Assembly (NCBI GenBank): GCA_033439265.1
Contig: JAVTVX010000031.1
Span: 17,714,001-17,778,000 of the forward strand
Source of the DNA: Dillenia suffruticosa
Taxonomy: Eukaryota > Streptophyta > Magnoliopsida > Dilleniales > Dilleniaceae
Length of the DNA stretch: 64,000 nt
Reading direction: 5' to 3'
Below the pieces are notes generated by a model. It saw only the letters and a program-made list of their open reading frames with translations. It did not search any database and had not been told where the DNA came from. The position numbers were made by a program, and so were the translations under genes. Below, in pieces: positions 1 to 12,759 of this stretch. Each line of letters starts with the position of its first letter. Positions within the stretch are counted from its first letter, which is position 1.

Positions 1-850
1 TTTTGTAACTGTGGGCTGTCTGAATTGAATTATAAAGTATAAATGTATCCGTTGTGTTTAAAAATGATTCCGTGCCATATGTTATTTGATATTGCTCTAT
101 GAATTGATTTGGCATGAGATTGTTGATTATTTGATGGAAAATTATGGCACATTGCTTGTGAACTGGATTGATTTAGAAATAAAGGGTGCTGCAGATGACT
201 AAGTCATATTCCCACCACGGAGTGACTCGACGGGGTGGCGTGGTTTGGGGTTTGGATGTGCAGGGGAGTTAGACGTCCCTCCCTCTGCCGAAATCGTATT
301 ATATCTGGTGCACCCCGGTGAGGTACGAGTCAACGCCAAGGTAGGGGGTTTGTTTTGAGACATTGGATAGAAAAACTCTTGGCGAGATTTCGTCTGGGTT
401 TGGCTGCCCTAAGACGGAAGTGTTTTTCGATAAAACCCTAAGATTTTCTGAAATGATAATTGACATGAATGCATATTTTGTAAATTGTGATTTATTGAAA
501 TGTTTTATGCATATGAACTATTATTTATGAGATATGGTTTGACTGCCCCACATTTACTTCTTATTTATGAATACAATCACACCATTGCATTCCACTCACT
601 GAGTATTTTCCAATACTCACCCCTCTCTTTAACATTTTTCAGAGAAAGTTTAGGTTTGTTGTAGAAATTGGAGTTTGGGAAGGTTTATCTGCTGTTTTAT
701 ATAGGTATGATAGTGATGTAAGGTTATTTTAGTTTATTTGAAATTCATGGAAAAGAAAACTTGTTTACTTTCTTTTAAATTCTATTTTTGGTAAAACTTA
801 TTGTTTAACATGGGTGTATTACCAGCTGGAGCAAATTAGGAGTTATTAAT
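1..850. repeat. probable transposon-derived sequence, family unresolved
   Basis: No reading frame of note. A GC-richer block at about 190-430 stands out from its AT-rich surroundings. It is followed by a stretch at about 570-650 (a Cys/Thr-codon-free, pyrimidine-rich 'actcacccctctc' region) that looks to me like plant LTR-retrotransposon terminal sequence. If GDSL-1 is a normal five-exon gene, this block lies in its fourth intron or replaces its upstream exons, because the following exon starts at 1471 and no exon 4 is visible before it. I see no terminal repeat pair or target duplication, so the family and the borders are guesses. Confidence 0.3.
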
Positions 851-1199
851 TTATGATAATTTGCGTAGATTAAATGAATCAAAAATCAAATATACTAATC
901 CTACACAATAATCCATTTTATCTTTTATCCATATAGCATCGATGCTATTTTATTTTGGCTAGATGAACTTTTCTATGATTTAATTCTCAAAATTGTCTGA
1001 TCAAGCCTGTATTTTTCATAAATGGGTTTAAAGTCCTCTCACAAATTTAAACCTACGGCCTTTAGAATTCTATGTAAGGATTAACCCTAATGTTTCGAGA
1101 GTTGGGTTGAAAGAATGGGGCTTACCTTCGCGCTTGGCTGGACTTTGGCCTCACAACTTCTCTTTGGGGCCAACAATGCCCTAACTAATGCTCTATTCT

Positions 1200-1392
1200 T
1201 TTTTTTTTTTTTTTTAGTATTGTTATCTACTAGTATTTAGAATATATTCTAACTAATTTTATTCGAGTATGTAAGAATATACTATTTAGGAACGGCTCTT
1301 ATAACGTAGTTTTTTTTATTTCTAAGTTTCAAGCCTTATTTAGTTAAACGTTTTAATACCTTATCTCACTTGACCGACTCTCAATTATTACC
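1200..1392 (-). mobile_element. short SINE-like retroposon in GDSL-1 intron 4
   Basis: A 193-bp insert begins with a run of T (a poly-A tail on the - strand). It is flanked by a perfect 13-bp direct repeat, AATGCTCTATTCT, at 1187-1199 and 1393-1405. The matching intron of the paralog GDSL-2 has one near-copy of this site and no insert (about 7592-7607), so the empty site is visible. The tail and duplication fit target-primed retroposition. I see no clear Pol III box, so it may be a SINE or a truncated LINE end. Confidence 0.65.
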
Positions 1393-1470
1393 AATGCTCT
1401 ATTCTATCAGAATGTACGTAAAATTAGCACAAGCTTGAATAACATATTTTTCCTTTGTTATTTTTGTTAG

Positions 1471-1664
1471 GTTATGATGTGGCGAACATTGGATGCTGCG
1501 GTACTGGTGCTGTAGAATCATCATTTCTGTGCAATCGAGCTTCACCCGTTTGCACCAATGCATCCAAGTATGTGTTTTTCGACTCCATGCATCCCACCGA
1601 GAAGGCATACCATGACTTGTTCAAGTCCTTTATTCCGGTCATTAACTATGTCATCAAGAATTGA
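1471..1664 (+). CDS. GDSL esterase/lipase, last exon only (GDSL-1, 5' part outside window)
   Basis: This is exon 5 of a secreted GDSL/SGNH-hydrolase. It begins after an AG acceptor at 1469-1470, in the same phase (1) as the last exons of GDSL-2 and GDSL-3, is exactly 194 nt like theirs, and ends in TGA. It encodes the conserved GCCGTG block and the block V Asp-x-x-His (FFDSMHP), the last two members of the catalytic set. The preceding intron aligns with intron 4 of GDSL-2 in two stretches (about 985-1150 with 7395-7570, and 1406-1470 with 7605-7672), so the two genes are tandem duplicates. Exons 1-4 are not visible in 1-1470. They either lie left of the window or are lost, so I cannot say whether the gene works. 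Confidence 0.75.
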
Positions 1665-4600
1665 GGTCTCTTGCATCCAAAAAAGCCACTACAAATTCGG
1701 GTACCAATGCCAGGAGCCAAAACCAAGATTTGCATCCAGTAGCTTGGGTTACAGTAATGTGAATTAATAGATTCTTGTTTTTTTCAAACGGGTTTGAATA
1801 CAGACTGTGGAGATCTTTTCCTTTTTTTTTTTACACCAAACAGGTTTTAATGCATTTAAAATGAACCCAAAAAAATAACTAGAAAATTGACGCTCAAATC
1901 AAAATAAAATTAATTAAATATAAAAAGACAATTATTTTATATAATTAATACAAATAATAATATATAATTTGAAAACTCATCCAAAACCAAATATCTCTTA
2001 TACAATCTATTACAAATCCCAAAAATACTTTATAAACCTTTAGAACCACTTGAACTACTTACATCTAATTAGTCAAGTGATGGCTGAACATTGGTACCCC
2101 TTAAATAAATTTTCGCGTTTAAGTTTTGTGTATAAAAAAAATAAAAATGGGGAGGGTTTTATCTTTTAAGAGTTTAACCTGTCTCAAATTGTATTTAATC
2201 GGATCTAAATTGGCAACCAATATCCATGATTTATAAAAAGAAAAAAAACCTAAACCATAAGGAGGAAGTTATAAAACCCCTAAAATATTTACCAATGCCC
2301 ATTAGTTACCCACCATCAAAAGAGCATTGGAACTTAAATCTAAGTTTACTAACGTAAATCAGCATTCCTGGATTGCGCAGTTAGGTTTAATGATGCCTTT
2401 AATGTCAGTTTTTTTTTTTTTTTTTTGTTCTTTTTTGGGGAAAGCCTTGCATTCAATTTTGTGTTCCTGGATGTAGGAGCTGTAATGATAAGGCCGAAAC
2501 AAGGGGTGAAGAGATACTCTAGGGTTCCGGGATTGGTTGTTACTTCTTTTCTTCTTGTCTAATGGTCATGGTCAAATACTTTAATGAAATTTTATCTTTT
2601 CACTAAAAGAAAAAAAAGGAAAAAAGCTTGCATAAGACATCACCAGTGTAAAGATTTTTAGGCTGTTAAGAAAACTTTGGTATGCAACACGATATTGGCT
2701 TAATCAATAGTTAAATTTCAACTTATCATAATTCTCCTTCAATTTATCTTTATTCTACTTTATTTTATTTATAATATTTTTAAAATACACTAAAATATTT
2801 TATGACAATGAAGAATTAAAAAAAAATCATGTGATAAATAAGGGAAACCTCTCTCTCCCTCTCTCTCTCTCTCGCTCACTTTTTTTAGGGCTACACACAG
2901 GATTGTTTTTGATTGGCCATCTTCTTTTTTTCTTTTTTTTTTTCTTTTTTTTTAAAACTTTTTTTTAGTGTCATAGAAAGCAAGAGCACATAATGGCAAC
3001 CTCTAATGTTATTTAAAAGACCCTACTTAAGAATTTCAAGCCACCTACACTGTGTCACCATATCAACAATTTCTGCTTCCAAATACTAAGCAATTCCTAC
3101 CGCAGTATATATATAATTACAAAAGTTTAAATTAGTGGAAGCAGAGGATTGTTGATTGTTTTGCATCTAAACATTTACTATCACATGTTGAGTAACATAT
3201 CCAATAACGTCAAAATTTTAAATTGATTTAGAAAATTTGCTCCGTTATCATATTATATATATTTTTTAAGTACCCCAGTCTACTCCAAAATATAAAAAAG
3301 AGCAAGAGAAATGCTGTATTGACACCAAGAGTTTTTGAAAATGACAAAAATTCATTCCCTAAAGATTTGGAATCTCACCCGTCGCTGATTTTCAATTATT
3401 AAGAGCTACGCTATTGGTTATCCCAAGTTGTCAAATTTGCCTCTGCGTATCACCCACCATTATTTACATCTAGATTGCACAAAAATGGAAATAGAAAAAC
3501 AAAAATAGGTATGAAACGAGATGAAAAAATGACAAAGACAAATGGATAAATATAAAAAATGTAAGTATTTTTATATAGACATTAATTATTTTATGAAAAT
3601 AATAGAATATCCATATTTTATAATAAAAAAATAAAATGACCAAATATATAATTATTAATCATAGACAAATAAATGAATAAATAATTCATTAAATATGAAA
3701 ATATATAAATATACAAAATATAATGATTTTTGTGTAAATATTAATTAGTTTAGTATATTGAAAAGTTTTTAAAATGAAAAAATATTAATGTTGAGAAGTT
3801 TTCATGCATGATAGATCTACATGTCAAGTTATACCTAACTAGCCTAGATAAATTTCCTATTGGTAGTCTAATAATTTTTCTCAACTATTGTTTGGAAACA
3901 TAATATGATTTATTTGGAAAAAAAATCTGAATCTCTCTCTCTCTCTCTCAAATTTTATCTCACATATTTTCTCATTGCAACATGAAAAAGGAAAGAAAAA
4001 AAATTCAAAGATATCTGTATGAGTAGTGTATGTCATTTGGATGGTGTTTGCCTTAAGGTTTCTCGACTTCTCTTCCCTATATATATATGTAGTCCTAACA
4101 AGATACCAAAATGGTAGATAGTTTTTACTCAAATGTCTTTTTCGAGATCTAATATTAAACCTTCATAAATGTGTATACTTCCGTGATTTTTACGACCCTT
4201 ATATAACAAATATTTATATATCAGTTTTTACTTCGAAGCAACCCCCATCATCTATTTTCCCATAATTTTATGAATTTGGCAATCCTTAAACTAGACCAGA
4301 GACAACTGTTGTGAACAAGTTGCTATCCCTCATGGACAGAATAAGGTTTCAATCTTGGAAATATGAGGTCGGTTCGTACTCTAATTGTAAAATCCTAGTT
4401 ATTGCTTCTATGCTTCAATAGAGTCTAATGAAGTGTTATCATGAGTTGTTAGATCTGGCAAAATCTGATTATCTTGAGATCAATACCCATGCACCATCCA
4501 TGGTTTTCTATTTTTCCTTGAAGATGTCCATCCATAAACTATAATATCCGCAGAATATTGCACAAATCACACGTATCAAGTAAACCTCATTATCTGGGAA

Positions 4601-5241
4601 TCCTAAAATCTGTACACTCTCAAGTAGGGTAAAAACCTAATATTATCCTGTCTTCTCCGAGGTATTGATGTTAAATATCGTCAACTAGCCTAATTATGAT
4701 AGTATTTACATCCCTAAAAATGCTCTGATCCCTACAACTACGAGATGATTGCAACTAATTACAATCTAATTATAACTAAATTACAACTATAAAATGTTTG
4801 TTTTGGGATGATAAAACTTATTATTTTTGAAGTGTCGTCCCAGACACCTGCCGGAAGGTTGCTGTCTCATGTGAAGCTAAGAAAACTTCCAACCGACGCT
4901 AATAGGCGTCTCTCAGCAGGATTTTCACTGAAAGGACTCTGATTGGCGTCCTGTGGTGTCAATTTGGCGGGTGTTACTGGGTGATTACCTGCTGGTTTTT
5001 GTCGTTCTTCCTCAAAGTTCCAGTAGGTTATCTTCTTCAAATTTGTCCCCTATTTCCGGGGTTGGTTGTTTTTTAGGTGATTTCTTGTTTTAGCCTTTGG
5101 TTGGGCTGGTTAGTGCCCTTTGGGCCTTGTGTTTTTGGGCAGCTCCTCTATCCACCAGAAAAAAGGGTAGTCCCACATACGGCTTTCATTTACAGCGAAA
5201 GATTTCCACTTCACGTCTCTTCATCACTTGATCGAAGAAAA
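1665..5241. other. intergenic, GDSL-1 to GDSL-2
   Basis: I see no gene. The 3' flank of GDSL-1 contains a stretch at about 2350-2470 that resembles the 3' flank of GDSL-2 (about 7985-8130). A block at about 2888-3070 is one of three copies of a repeat also present at 8872-9110 and 10262-10520. A CT microsatellite lies at 2851-2875. A clearly GC-richer stretch, about 4840-5170, ends close to the GDSL-2 start and looks foreign to the rest of the intergenic DNA. Confidence 0.6.
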
Positions 5242-7866
5242 ATGGCTTCTTCTTCTTCTCACATAACTTCATTGCCTCTTCTTTTCCTCCTCTCCATAAC
5301 ATGCTCAGCATTAATGGTTCAATTAGGTGAAACAAGACCTATGAACAACAGTATTTCAGCCATGTATGTTTTCGGAGATTCAACGGTGGACCCCGGAAAC
5401 AACAACTACATACTAACTATATCTAAGGCAAATTGGTATCCTTATGGGAAAGATTTCATCAATCACACAGCGACAGGACGTTTCACCAATGGAAAACTTG
5501 CCACAGATTTGATCGGTAAGTTTTAGATTATAGTTTTGGATTTAGTATTGAGACTCTTTATACTGTTTTCGTAAATTTGGTTAGAATTCTGATTTTTATT
5601 TTGAGCTTAAGTGTTAATATGAAAAATATTTATAGCTTTAGTTGATATGAGAGTTAATAGTTGTATGTGTGCTGCAGCTTCATATATTGGCATCAAAGAG
5701 TTCCTTCCTGCTTATTTAGACCCAAAAATTAGCTTGCGGGACATGATAAGTGGTGTTTCCTTTGCATCGGCAAGCTCTGGTTACGATCCGATCACAGCAG
5801 CATTGAATGTGAGTGTCTTGATCATACAAAAGATTGTGCATATGGTTCTCAATCTATTATATGCGTTGGAAGATTAATTTTGAGATTTTTATGGTGCATT
5901 TTCAGAATGTAATTCATGTGCCAAAGCAACTTGATTACTTCAAAGCTTTGAAAGCAAAGCTAGAGCAATCAATTGGAAAGGAAAGAACACAAGAACACAT
6001 TAAAAAGGCTCTTTTTCTCATCAGCGCGGGCACCAATGACTTCATCATCAATTACTACGGGGGTGTGCCGTATCGCCGCAACAGCATGTCTGTCTTGGAG
6101 TTCCAGAACTTGGTGTTGGATCAGGCCAAAAAGCTTTATCAGGTTTTTTCTTCAATCTCTACTATCTTTAAATCTTTACTTGGCTTCGATCTCTACTATT
6201 GTTTTAAAAAATGCAGCCTTGATTTTTTTTTTAATAAAAAAGACAATATTTTATTAAATCATTTAACTTACCAATAATGGAATAGCTAGAAAAATAAGAG
6301 AGTTACAACTAAATAAGAAATGCTGTTTGCCTATCAACTCCTTGCTTTGCCAAAAAATTATTTATTTCGATTAAATTTGATTTGAATTGAGTTGAAATTG
6401 TAAGTAACAAAACTCTTCTAATACATATTTTTTTTATATATTAAATTTAAATCCGATATTTTGTTTAAAAAAATCAGCGTCTAATCATTAGGCGAACTCG
6501 ACATTAGTGTTTTCCCAGAAAATTATGCTAAATCGTTATTGACAAAAACAGTCATGATTGTAGCATGTGATTTATTGTACTAAAAATAGATATCATGATT
6601 GCAATATCTTTGGTAGGTGGAAATGTAAGAACGTGTTATGAATTGAAAAATGATTGGTACAATTGTCTCAAATATTTGAGAGAAGGGATTATTGGTTTAT
6701 GGGAATCGAGTGTTTGGGTGTGGTCTTAGACCATTTTTTTTTATTTCCAAGAAGGGCACTCGGACTTTGTGTCTCTAAGGCACTAAGCAGGCTTTCTTTA
6801 TATTGTGTCTAATAGAATTGAATTTAAGATCTCTTTAAATTTTGCAAAATTTTGAACCTTATAGAATTGAGCCAAAAGTCTCAAAATGCTAAGAATCTCT
6901 AATAAGCTTTTGATGGTTTCGGGCTTGTAGGGTTTGTGGGATGAAGGAGCAAGAAGGATTGCAGTTATTGGATTACCTCCAATGGGTTGTGTGCCTGCAG
7001 TTATGACCCTAGGTTCTTTGAAAAGAGAAGGTTGCAATGAGGTCCGCAACACCGTTGCACGAGCTTATAACGTTATGCTACAAAAAGAATTGATTGGCAT
7101 GCAAAACAAATTGGCAACTCACGGAGCTAAGATCATGTATTTTGACATCTACAACTCTCTAACCAGCATTATCCAGAACTATACCAAATATGGTGAGTAC
7201 AAAATTGTCTGTATAGCAACCTAATCCTAGAATGTACATCTTAATTCTACCAAAAAAAAAAAGAATGTACATCTTAACATGATCATTTATTTAGTACATT
7301 AGGTTTTTGATTGATGTGGTTTATGTTACCTTACTCATCATCTATGTTGGCCAGATGACTTCTCTTGAGATCATAGTTCTCAAGGTTTTAGTATAATAAG
7401 TCTTAATTTTTCATAAATGGGTTTTGCAAGTTTCTCTCAAATTTAAAATCTACCGTCCGTGGAAATTGAAATCTATGTAATGGTCTGACCCTTATGTTTT
7501 GAGTGGTTAAGTCGAAAGAATGGTGCCGACTTTCAGGTTTGGCTGGACTTCCGGTTCAAAAAGGACAACAAGTCTCGCCTAAAGCCTGATCCAATGCTCT
7601 GATTCTATCAAAATGCAAGTTAAATTAGCACAATGCTTGAATAACATATTTTTCCTTTGTTATTTTTCTTAGGTTATGATAAGTGGGACACTGGATGCTG
7701 CGGTACTGGTTTAATAGAAACATCAGTTTTGTGCAATCCATCTTCAATCCTTTGCCCCGATGCCTCCAAGTATGTGTTTTTTGACTCGGTTCATCCATCC
7801 CAGAAGGCATGCCAGGACATAGTTGAGCTTTTGATTCCGGACATTAACTCTATCATCGTGGATTGA
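5242..7866 (+). CDS. GDSL esterase/lipase, At5g45960-like (GDSL-2)
   Basis: A predicted secreted SGNH-family serine esterase/lipase of 365 aa, the usual family length. Exons: 5242-5515, 5678-5808, 5906-6142, 6931-7192 and 7673-7866. All introns are GT-AG, with phases 1, 0, 0 and 1. The start at 5242 is chosen because it opens a hydrophobic signal peptide (about residues 10-28); the upstream in-frame ATG at 5077 would put non-signal sequence first. Block I FGDSTVDPGNNN gives nucleophile Ser47, block II lies in [12 protein letters not shown], block III GTND gives Asn179, and block V gives Asp339 and His342. All catalytic positions are present, so an active enzyme is expected. The natural substrate is unknown for this clade. 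Its sequence is closest to what I remember of Arabidopsis At5g45960. Confidence 0.9.
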
Positions 7867-8871
7867 GGTCCCATTCCCTACAAGTTCCGGGCTGTGGAGT
7901 AGGTATTTTTTTTAGCACCAATAGATCTTATGAGCCAAATGAAGTCGAGATTTTTGCAACCAAAGGACTATAACTCTTCATACATCAATGGAAATCAGTA
8001 TTCTTGAATTGTGGGAATTAGGTTTCATAAAACTTATGTATTAGATTTCCAGTTCTTATGGTAAGAGATCACGGAAGTTAAATGATACTTCTAGTGTCTT
8101 TTTCTCGATTTAGAAATTCTTGCATTCAACTTTTACTTGTTAAATCTCCATTTCATTAAAAAAAAATTCACTTTAATTAAAAAATAGTTTACGTAAAATA
8201 AAACAAAATAAAGCTCAACAAAGACAACTTGAACTCAGCTCAGATTTTCCAAACTCCACTGTAGCCTTCTCTCAATTTTTATATTATCTTAGAAATAAAT
8301 TTTGTAATTTATTTATATTCTAAGTTATTTATTTGTATTATAACAAGCAAAAACTATGATCTCAAGGCCTTCTCTCCTAAAAGGCACATATAGGCCTTCC
8401 TTCTTGTCACTAATAACTTTTTTTTCCCTCAAGTGGTCAACAATAGCGTTGGAGTTAGGGGTAGGGAAATTTTGAAAAAAATTATAATATTTGCACTTGT
8501 AGCAACATCTCAGAAAAAAAAACCCTAAAAATAGTACTAAAAATTACAAAATTAATATTAAAAATCATTAGAAGTACCATTACTGTTTTCAAAATATGAT
8601 TAAAATTCTTTGAGTTTATCTTAATTTTGTTGATTTTATTTTCATTCTGCTCTATTCAATTTACAATATTTTAAAGTTAAAATAAAATTTTAATAAACAT
8701 AGAAAAGTTTTATAAATTAAAATTCAAGATTTCTTTATAAAAGGGATTAAATGATATTATTATATTAATCACGTTTTATATTAAAAATTTTACATAATCT
8801 TAATTGAGTCCATTCTCAACTTCACCAAAGCCCACAGAAATGCAGTAAATATTGGGAAATTGTATCTTTTA

Positions 8872-10030
8872 GGGCCACATGGCTAGGATTGCTTTTGATT
8901 GGAATTTTTTTTCCCCTGTGGTATAACAAAGCAATAGCCCATAATGGCAGCAACTAATGTGATTGCAAGGGTATGTCATAAACAAAACATTATTTAAATA
9001 TTTAGTTTTTCTAAATAAATAAAAAGGATAAAATAGTTTGTGGGTTGGGAAAATAGGGTACCTGACACTATACATTGGACAAAAATTGGTCTAAAGATTA
9101 GATTATGCCTTCATATACTACAAGTGATTCGTCGTTTTTATTAACCAAAACCATGTAAGCTTCAAATTCAAACATGAGAAGGCCCAAAAAAATAAAAAAT
9201 ACCCACTAAAAGAATTGAGATTTACTCATTTAACTAGTTAAATAAATCACATTTAAAATTTAATTTATTTAAATAATATGGCAAAAATTGTGTTGCGGCC
9301 ATCCTTTTATTAAAAAGAAAAAGGAAATAAAAAATTAGAAAATTTAGAAAATTTTGGAAAATATGAATTTTATTTATAATGGAAAACAATAGAAAATAAC
9401 TCTAAAACTGTTTTTTATTTCTTTTTATAAATTAAAAAATTGTGTTTTCTAATTTTCAATTTCTTAAAAATTAAAAAATGGAGTATTTGAATACAATTTT
9501 ATTTTCTTATAAAAAGTTTTCTAGAAAACACTCTTGTTTTTCATTCCACCTTTCATGAGATTGAGTCTCACGTTATTTTTTTCTTTTTTTCTTTTTGTTT
9601 TTCATTGTTTTGTCATGGTTGAGAAATCATGTTGCTTATTTATTGTTTCCCTCTTTTTTGTGTCATTGACAATTCAAAAGTAACATTTAAGAGGAAACCC
9701 TGTTTGGTCTGTGTCTAGGTTTAAAGCCACTCGGAGTTTGCCCCTTCTATGAAAGCCAAGTATGAAACACACTACACTTTCCAAGATACCTTTGTACCAG
9801 TCGACCTCTCACAAATGCAGTCACATTCCGAGATTTCAGATTGCAAAGTTATATTCCATAAAAAAAAAACAAAAACGAAGACCAACGAAAATTGGTAATA
9901 TGAAGCTTAGCTCTTCATCTAACAATGTAAGTCGGTATTCTTGGATTGCGGAATTATATTACACGAATTCCTAGTTTTTGCAAGCTGTGGAGGTTAAATG
10001 ATACGTTTAATGTCATTCTTCTGTTTGAAA
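8872..10030 (+). repeat. non-coding tandem segment, copy 1
   Basis: Two landmarks recur in order about 1.4 kb downstream. The first, at 8872-9110, contains 'cataatggcagcaac' and a later 'gggaaaatag'. The second, at about 9620-9860, contains 'ctgtttggtctgtgtctag'. The tail at 9920-10030 also resembles the GDSL 3' flank at 7985-8130, so the segment probably came from a duplicated GDSL unit that has lost its exons. Confidence 0.5.
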
Positions 10031-10261
10031 ATGGTTGTCTGTTCAATTTATTTTATTTTTTATTTTTAAATTAAATTAAATATTTGTATAAAAATAATAG
10101 AATTTTATGAATAAAAATTAGAAAATTTCCATAAAAAGTGATATTTATTTTATAAATAATCTTTTATATTAAAAATCATAGCTAATTTCAGATGAGGTAG
10201 GTCTTAATTTTGGCAAACAAGTCCACACAAATTTCGTAAATATTAGAAAATTCTATTTTTA

Positions 10262-10366
10262 GGGCTACATAGCACAGGATGGCTTTTAATTGGGGCTTTT
10301 TTAAAGTGTTATAACCGAGCAAGAGCTCGTAATGGCAACCCGATGCTATTTCAATGCTCTATCATG

Positions 10367-10404
<38 letters not shown>

Positions 10405-11340
10405 CTAAATATTGAATTTTTCTAAAATAAATGCAAAAGGATAAAATAGTGTGTGCCTTGGGAAAATAGAGTGCCCTACACCATTCATTGCATAAAGAAT
10501 GGTCCAAACAAATGGACCACAAACAATAAGTAGTTGAAAATATTAGATTATTAACCAAAACCCATGAAAGTTCAAACACTAAAAAAGGCCTCCCAAAAAA
10601 ATTGCCATTAAAAGAAATTAAAGCTCATGCCGAACTTGAATCAAAATATCTTTACATTTGATTTTTTTTTAAAATAAATATATACAAAATCAATCTCATC
10701 GCAGATGAGCCAATCGTATTATTCAATGACATTTGCTCATGTTTTTTCTTTTGTTTATCGAAAAATTCATAATTATAGAATTATATAATAAGTACCGATA
10801 TAGTCGGGTTAGTGGAAAGGACATTAGGATCTCTTAATCAAGAACTCGGATTCAAGTATTGGAAATGAAAAATATTGCATTGGGAGATATCCTCTGTTCA
10901 AGAGACTGATTGTAGCTAGAGTTTAATTAGTCAGAATATGATTCTGAATACTAGTTTGACTAAGATAAAAAAAGAATTATATAATAAATAGTAATTTAAT
11001 CATAAGATCAATATCATGTTTTTTCATAATTTTTGTCGTGATTGATAAATCATGACCCTTATTTATTGTCTCCCCTTTTGTGGGGAAAAGGGAAGTTGGA
11101 TGACAATTTAATGGCAACATTTAAGAGCAACTCTGTTTGGTCTGTGTCTAAGTTTAGGGCCACTCGTATTTTGTCCTGCCATGACAGCCAAGTATGGAGC
11201 TCTAACTAGTTCGTAACTCCTTCCGTTGGTTATACACAGTCACATTACAAGATTCTGGGATTGCAGGTGTTATTCCATTGGGTAAAAAGAAAAAAAAAAT
11301 GAAGAAAAAAAGAGAAGGGGTTTCACAAAAGCTAGTGAAA
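10262..11340 (+). repeat. non-coding tandem segment, copy 2
   Basis: The counterpart of the 8872-10030 segment. The first landmark is at 10262-10520 and the 'ctgtttggtctgtgtcta' landmark is at about 11134-11290. It is diverged, with many small indels, and has no exon remnants that I can recognise. A third copy of the first landmark lies at about 2888-3070, downstream of GDSL-1. Confidence 0.5.
10371..10401. repeat. (AT)n microsatellite
   Basis: Uninterrupted AT dinucleotides inside the second non-coding tandem segment. Confidence 0.9.
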
Positions 11341-11924
11341 GTTTGATCCGACAGGATCTCAGGGAATTTGATATGTTTCGGCTCACTTAGAAAGGAGACT
11401 TTTGTTGCCCAAAGGCCATTTTCTCGATCTACTTAGTTTATTTTATTTTATATTAAAATAAAAAAATTTACGAAAAAATATAAATTTTTATAATTAGAAG
11501 ACAAATTTTAAATGGAACAAAAATTATAAATCATTATTAAAAAAATTATATAATAGTTGAATCTGCTCTCAAATTTTCCAAATGATCATTGCAACGGTAT
11601 CTTTTGTGAACTTCCCAAAATTTTACCAAAAATAATTTATTTTATTATATTTCAAAATTAAAAAAAATTAATAAAAACAATGGAATTTTTTTTTAAAAAA
11701 AAATTGAAATTTCTTCATAAAAAGAACTAGCACTATTGTTATATTAGTAATTTCTATTTAGAAATTCTACTTAATTTGGCCCGACTTTCCCAAACAGACC
11801 ACAAAATTATATCAAAATATAGTTATCAATTGAAACGGGTTTTTTTCTTTCAGGTATCAAAATCAGATCGGATAAATATAAATATAAATTTGATATAGCA
11901 TTATATAATATATTTTAATGCATA

Positions 11925-12018
11925 CATACATACATACATACATACATACATACATACATACATACATACATACAAACATACATACATGCATGCATGCATG
12001 CATACATACATGCATACA
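11925..12018. repeat. (CATA)n microsatellite with CATG variants
   Basis: About 20 tetranucleotide units, mostly CATA, with one CAAA interruption and a run of CATG units near 11984-12001. Confidence 0.9.
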
Positions 12019-12759
12019 GCTTTATATATGGAGGGTTGGCATAGATCTCGAGCTGGTCTGTGGACAACCATTAAATTCTGGGGGGAATTAATGAGACATC
12101 AACCTAATTAAGGAGCATTGGCACAGAATTTGTGAACAAAATGCTTACTCGGTTGTTGTGTTTCTTTCTTCTCTTTCACAATCCGTAATGTGAAAAAAGT
12201 GACAAAAGGATGACAACTGATTTCGTAAGCACACCCATGTACTTAGGATCGAGTGTTTATTTGGTTGATTGAGAGGGTTATGCCGTCGTTTTTTCAATTA
12301 TGAAAGGCCTAAATGAGACTTCAAACCCTAATATTAAAAGCATGAAACCCCTCGCTCTAAGGTACTAATTCATTATAGGTTAAGACCGGTATTTGACCAC
12401 CGGTATATGTGTTATCCAATTAATTTAATTCAAACATTATAGGTCCAATTTATAAGAGACTTATCCCGATATTTATTTTTTTGTCAAAACTCGAATTCGA
12501 AATTTTTATTAAACAAATTTAATATTTTTTCACAAATTTATAAAATATTGACTAAGACCCTCTTTTTATAGAAATATATGTATTACTATAGTTAGTACAT
12601 TCAATAACTTTTTAAGAAAGAATAAATTCAAATTTTAACAGTGATTCTATTTTAGTGAATACGTAGAGTACGCTTTCCGCATTATAGCTAGTAAATCATA
12701 TGGCCGCTAGTATAAGAACACCTTTTTAAGAGGCGTGCCTCGAACACTGAAGAATAAAA

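Larger units (their letters stand above)
7867..12759. other. intergenic, GDSL-2 to GDSL-3, with duplicated non-coding blocks
   Basis: No gene is supported. After the GDSL-2 3' flank, the region holds two related copies of an approximately 1.4-kb non-coding segment (about 8870-10030 and 10260-11340), an (AT)n tract and a long (CATA)n tract. A weak TATA-like TATAAGAA at 12711 lies 49 bases before the GDSL-3 start. Confidence 0.6.

Noticed and set aside
5077..5241. Upstream in-frame ATG extending GDSL-2 by 55 codons
   Set aside because: It would place a non-signal sequence before a good signal peptide and lies in the GC-rich foreign-looking block. The start at 5242 aligns with GDSL-3.
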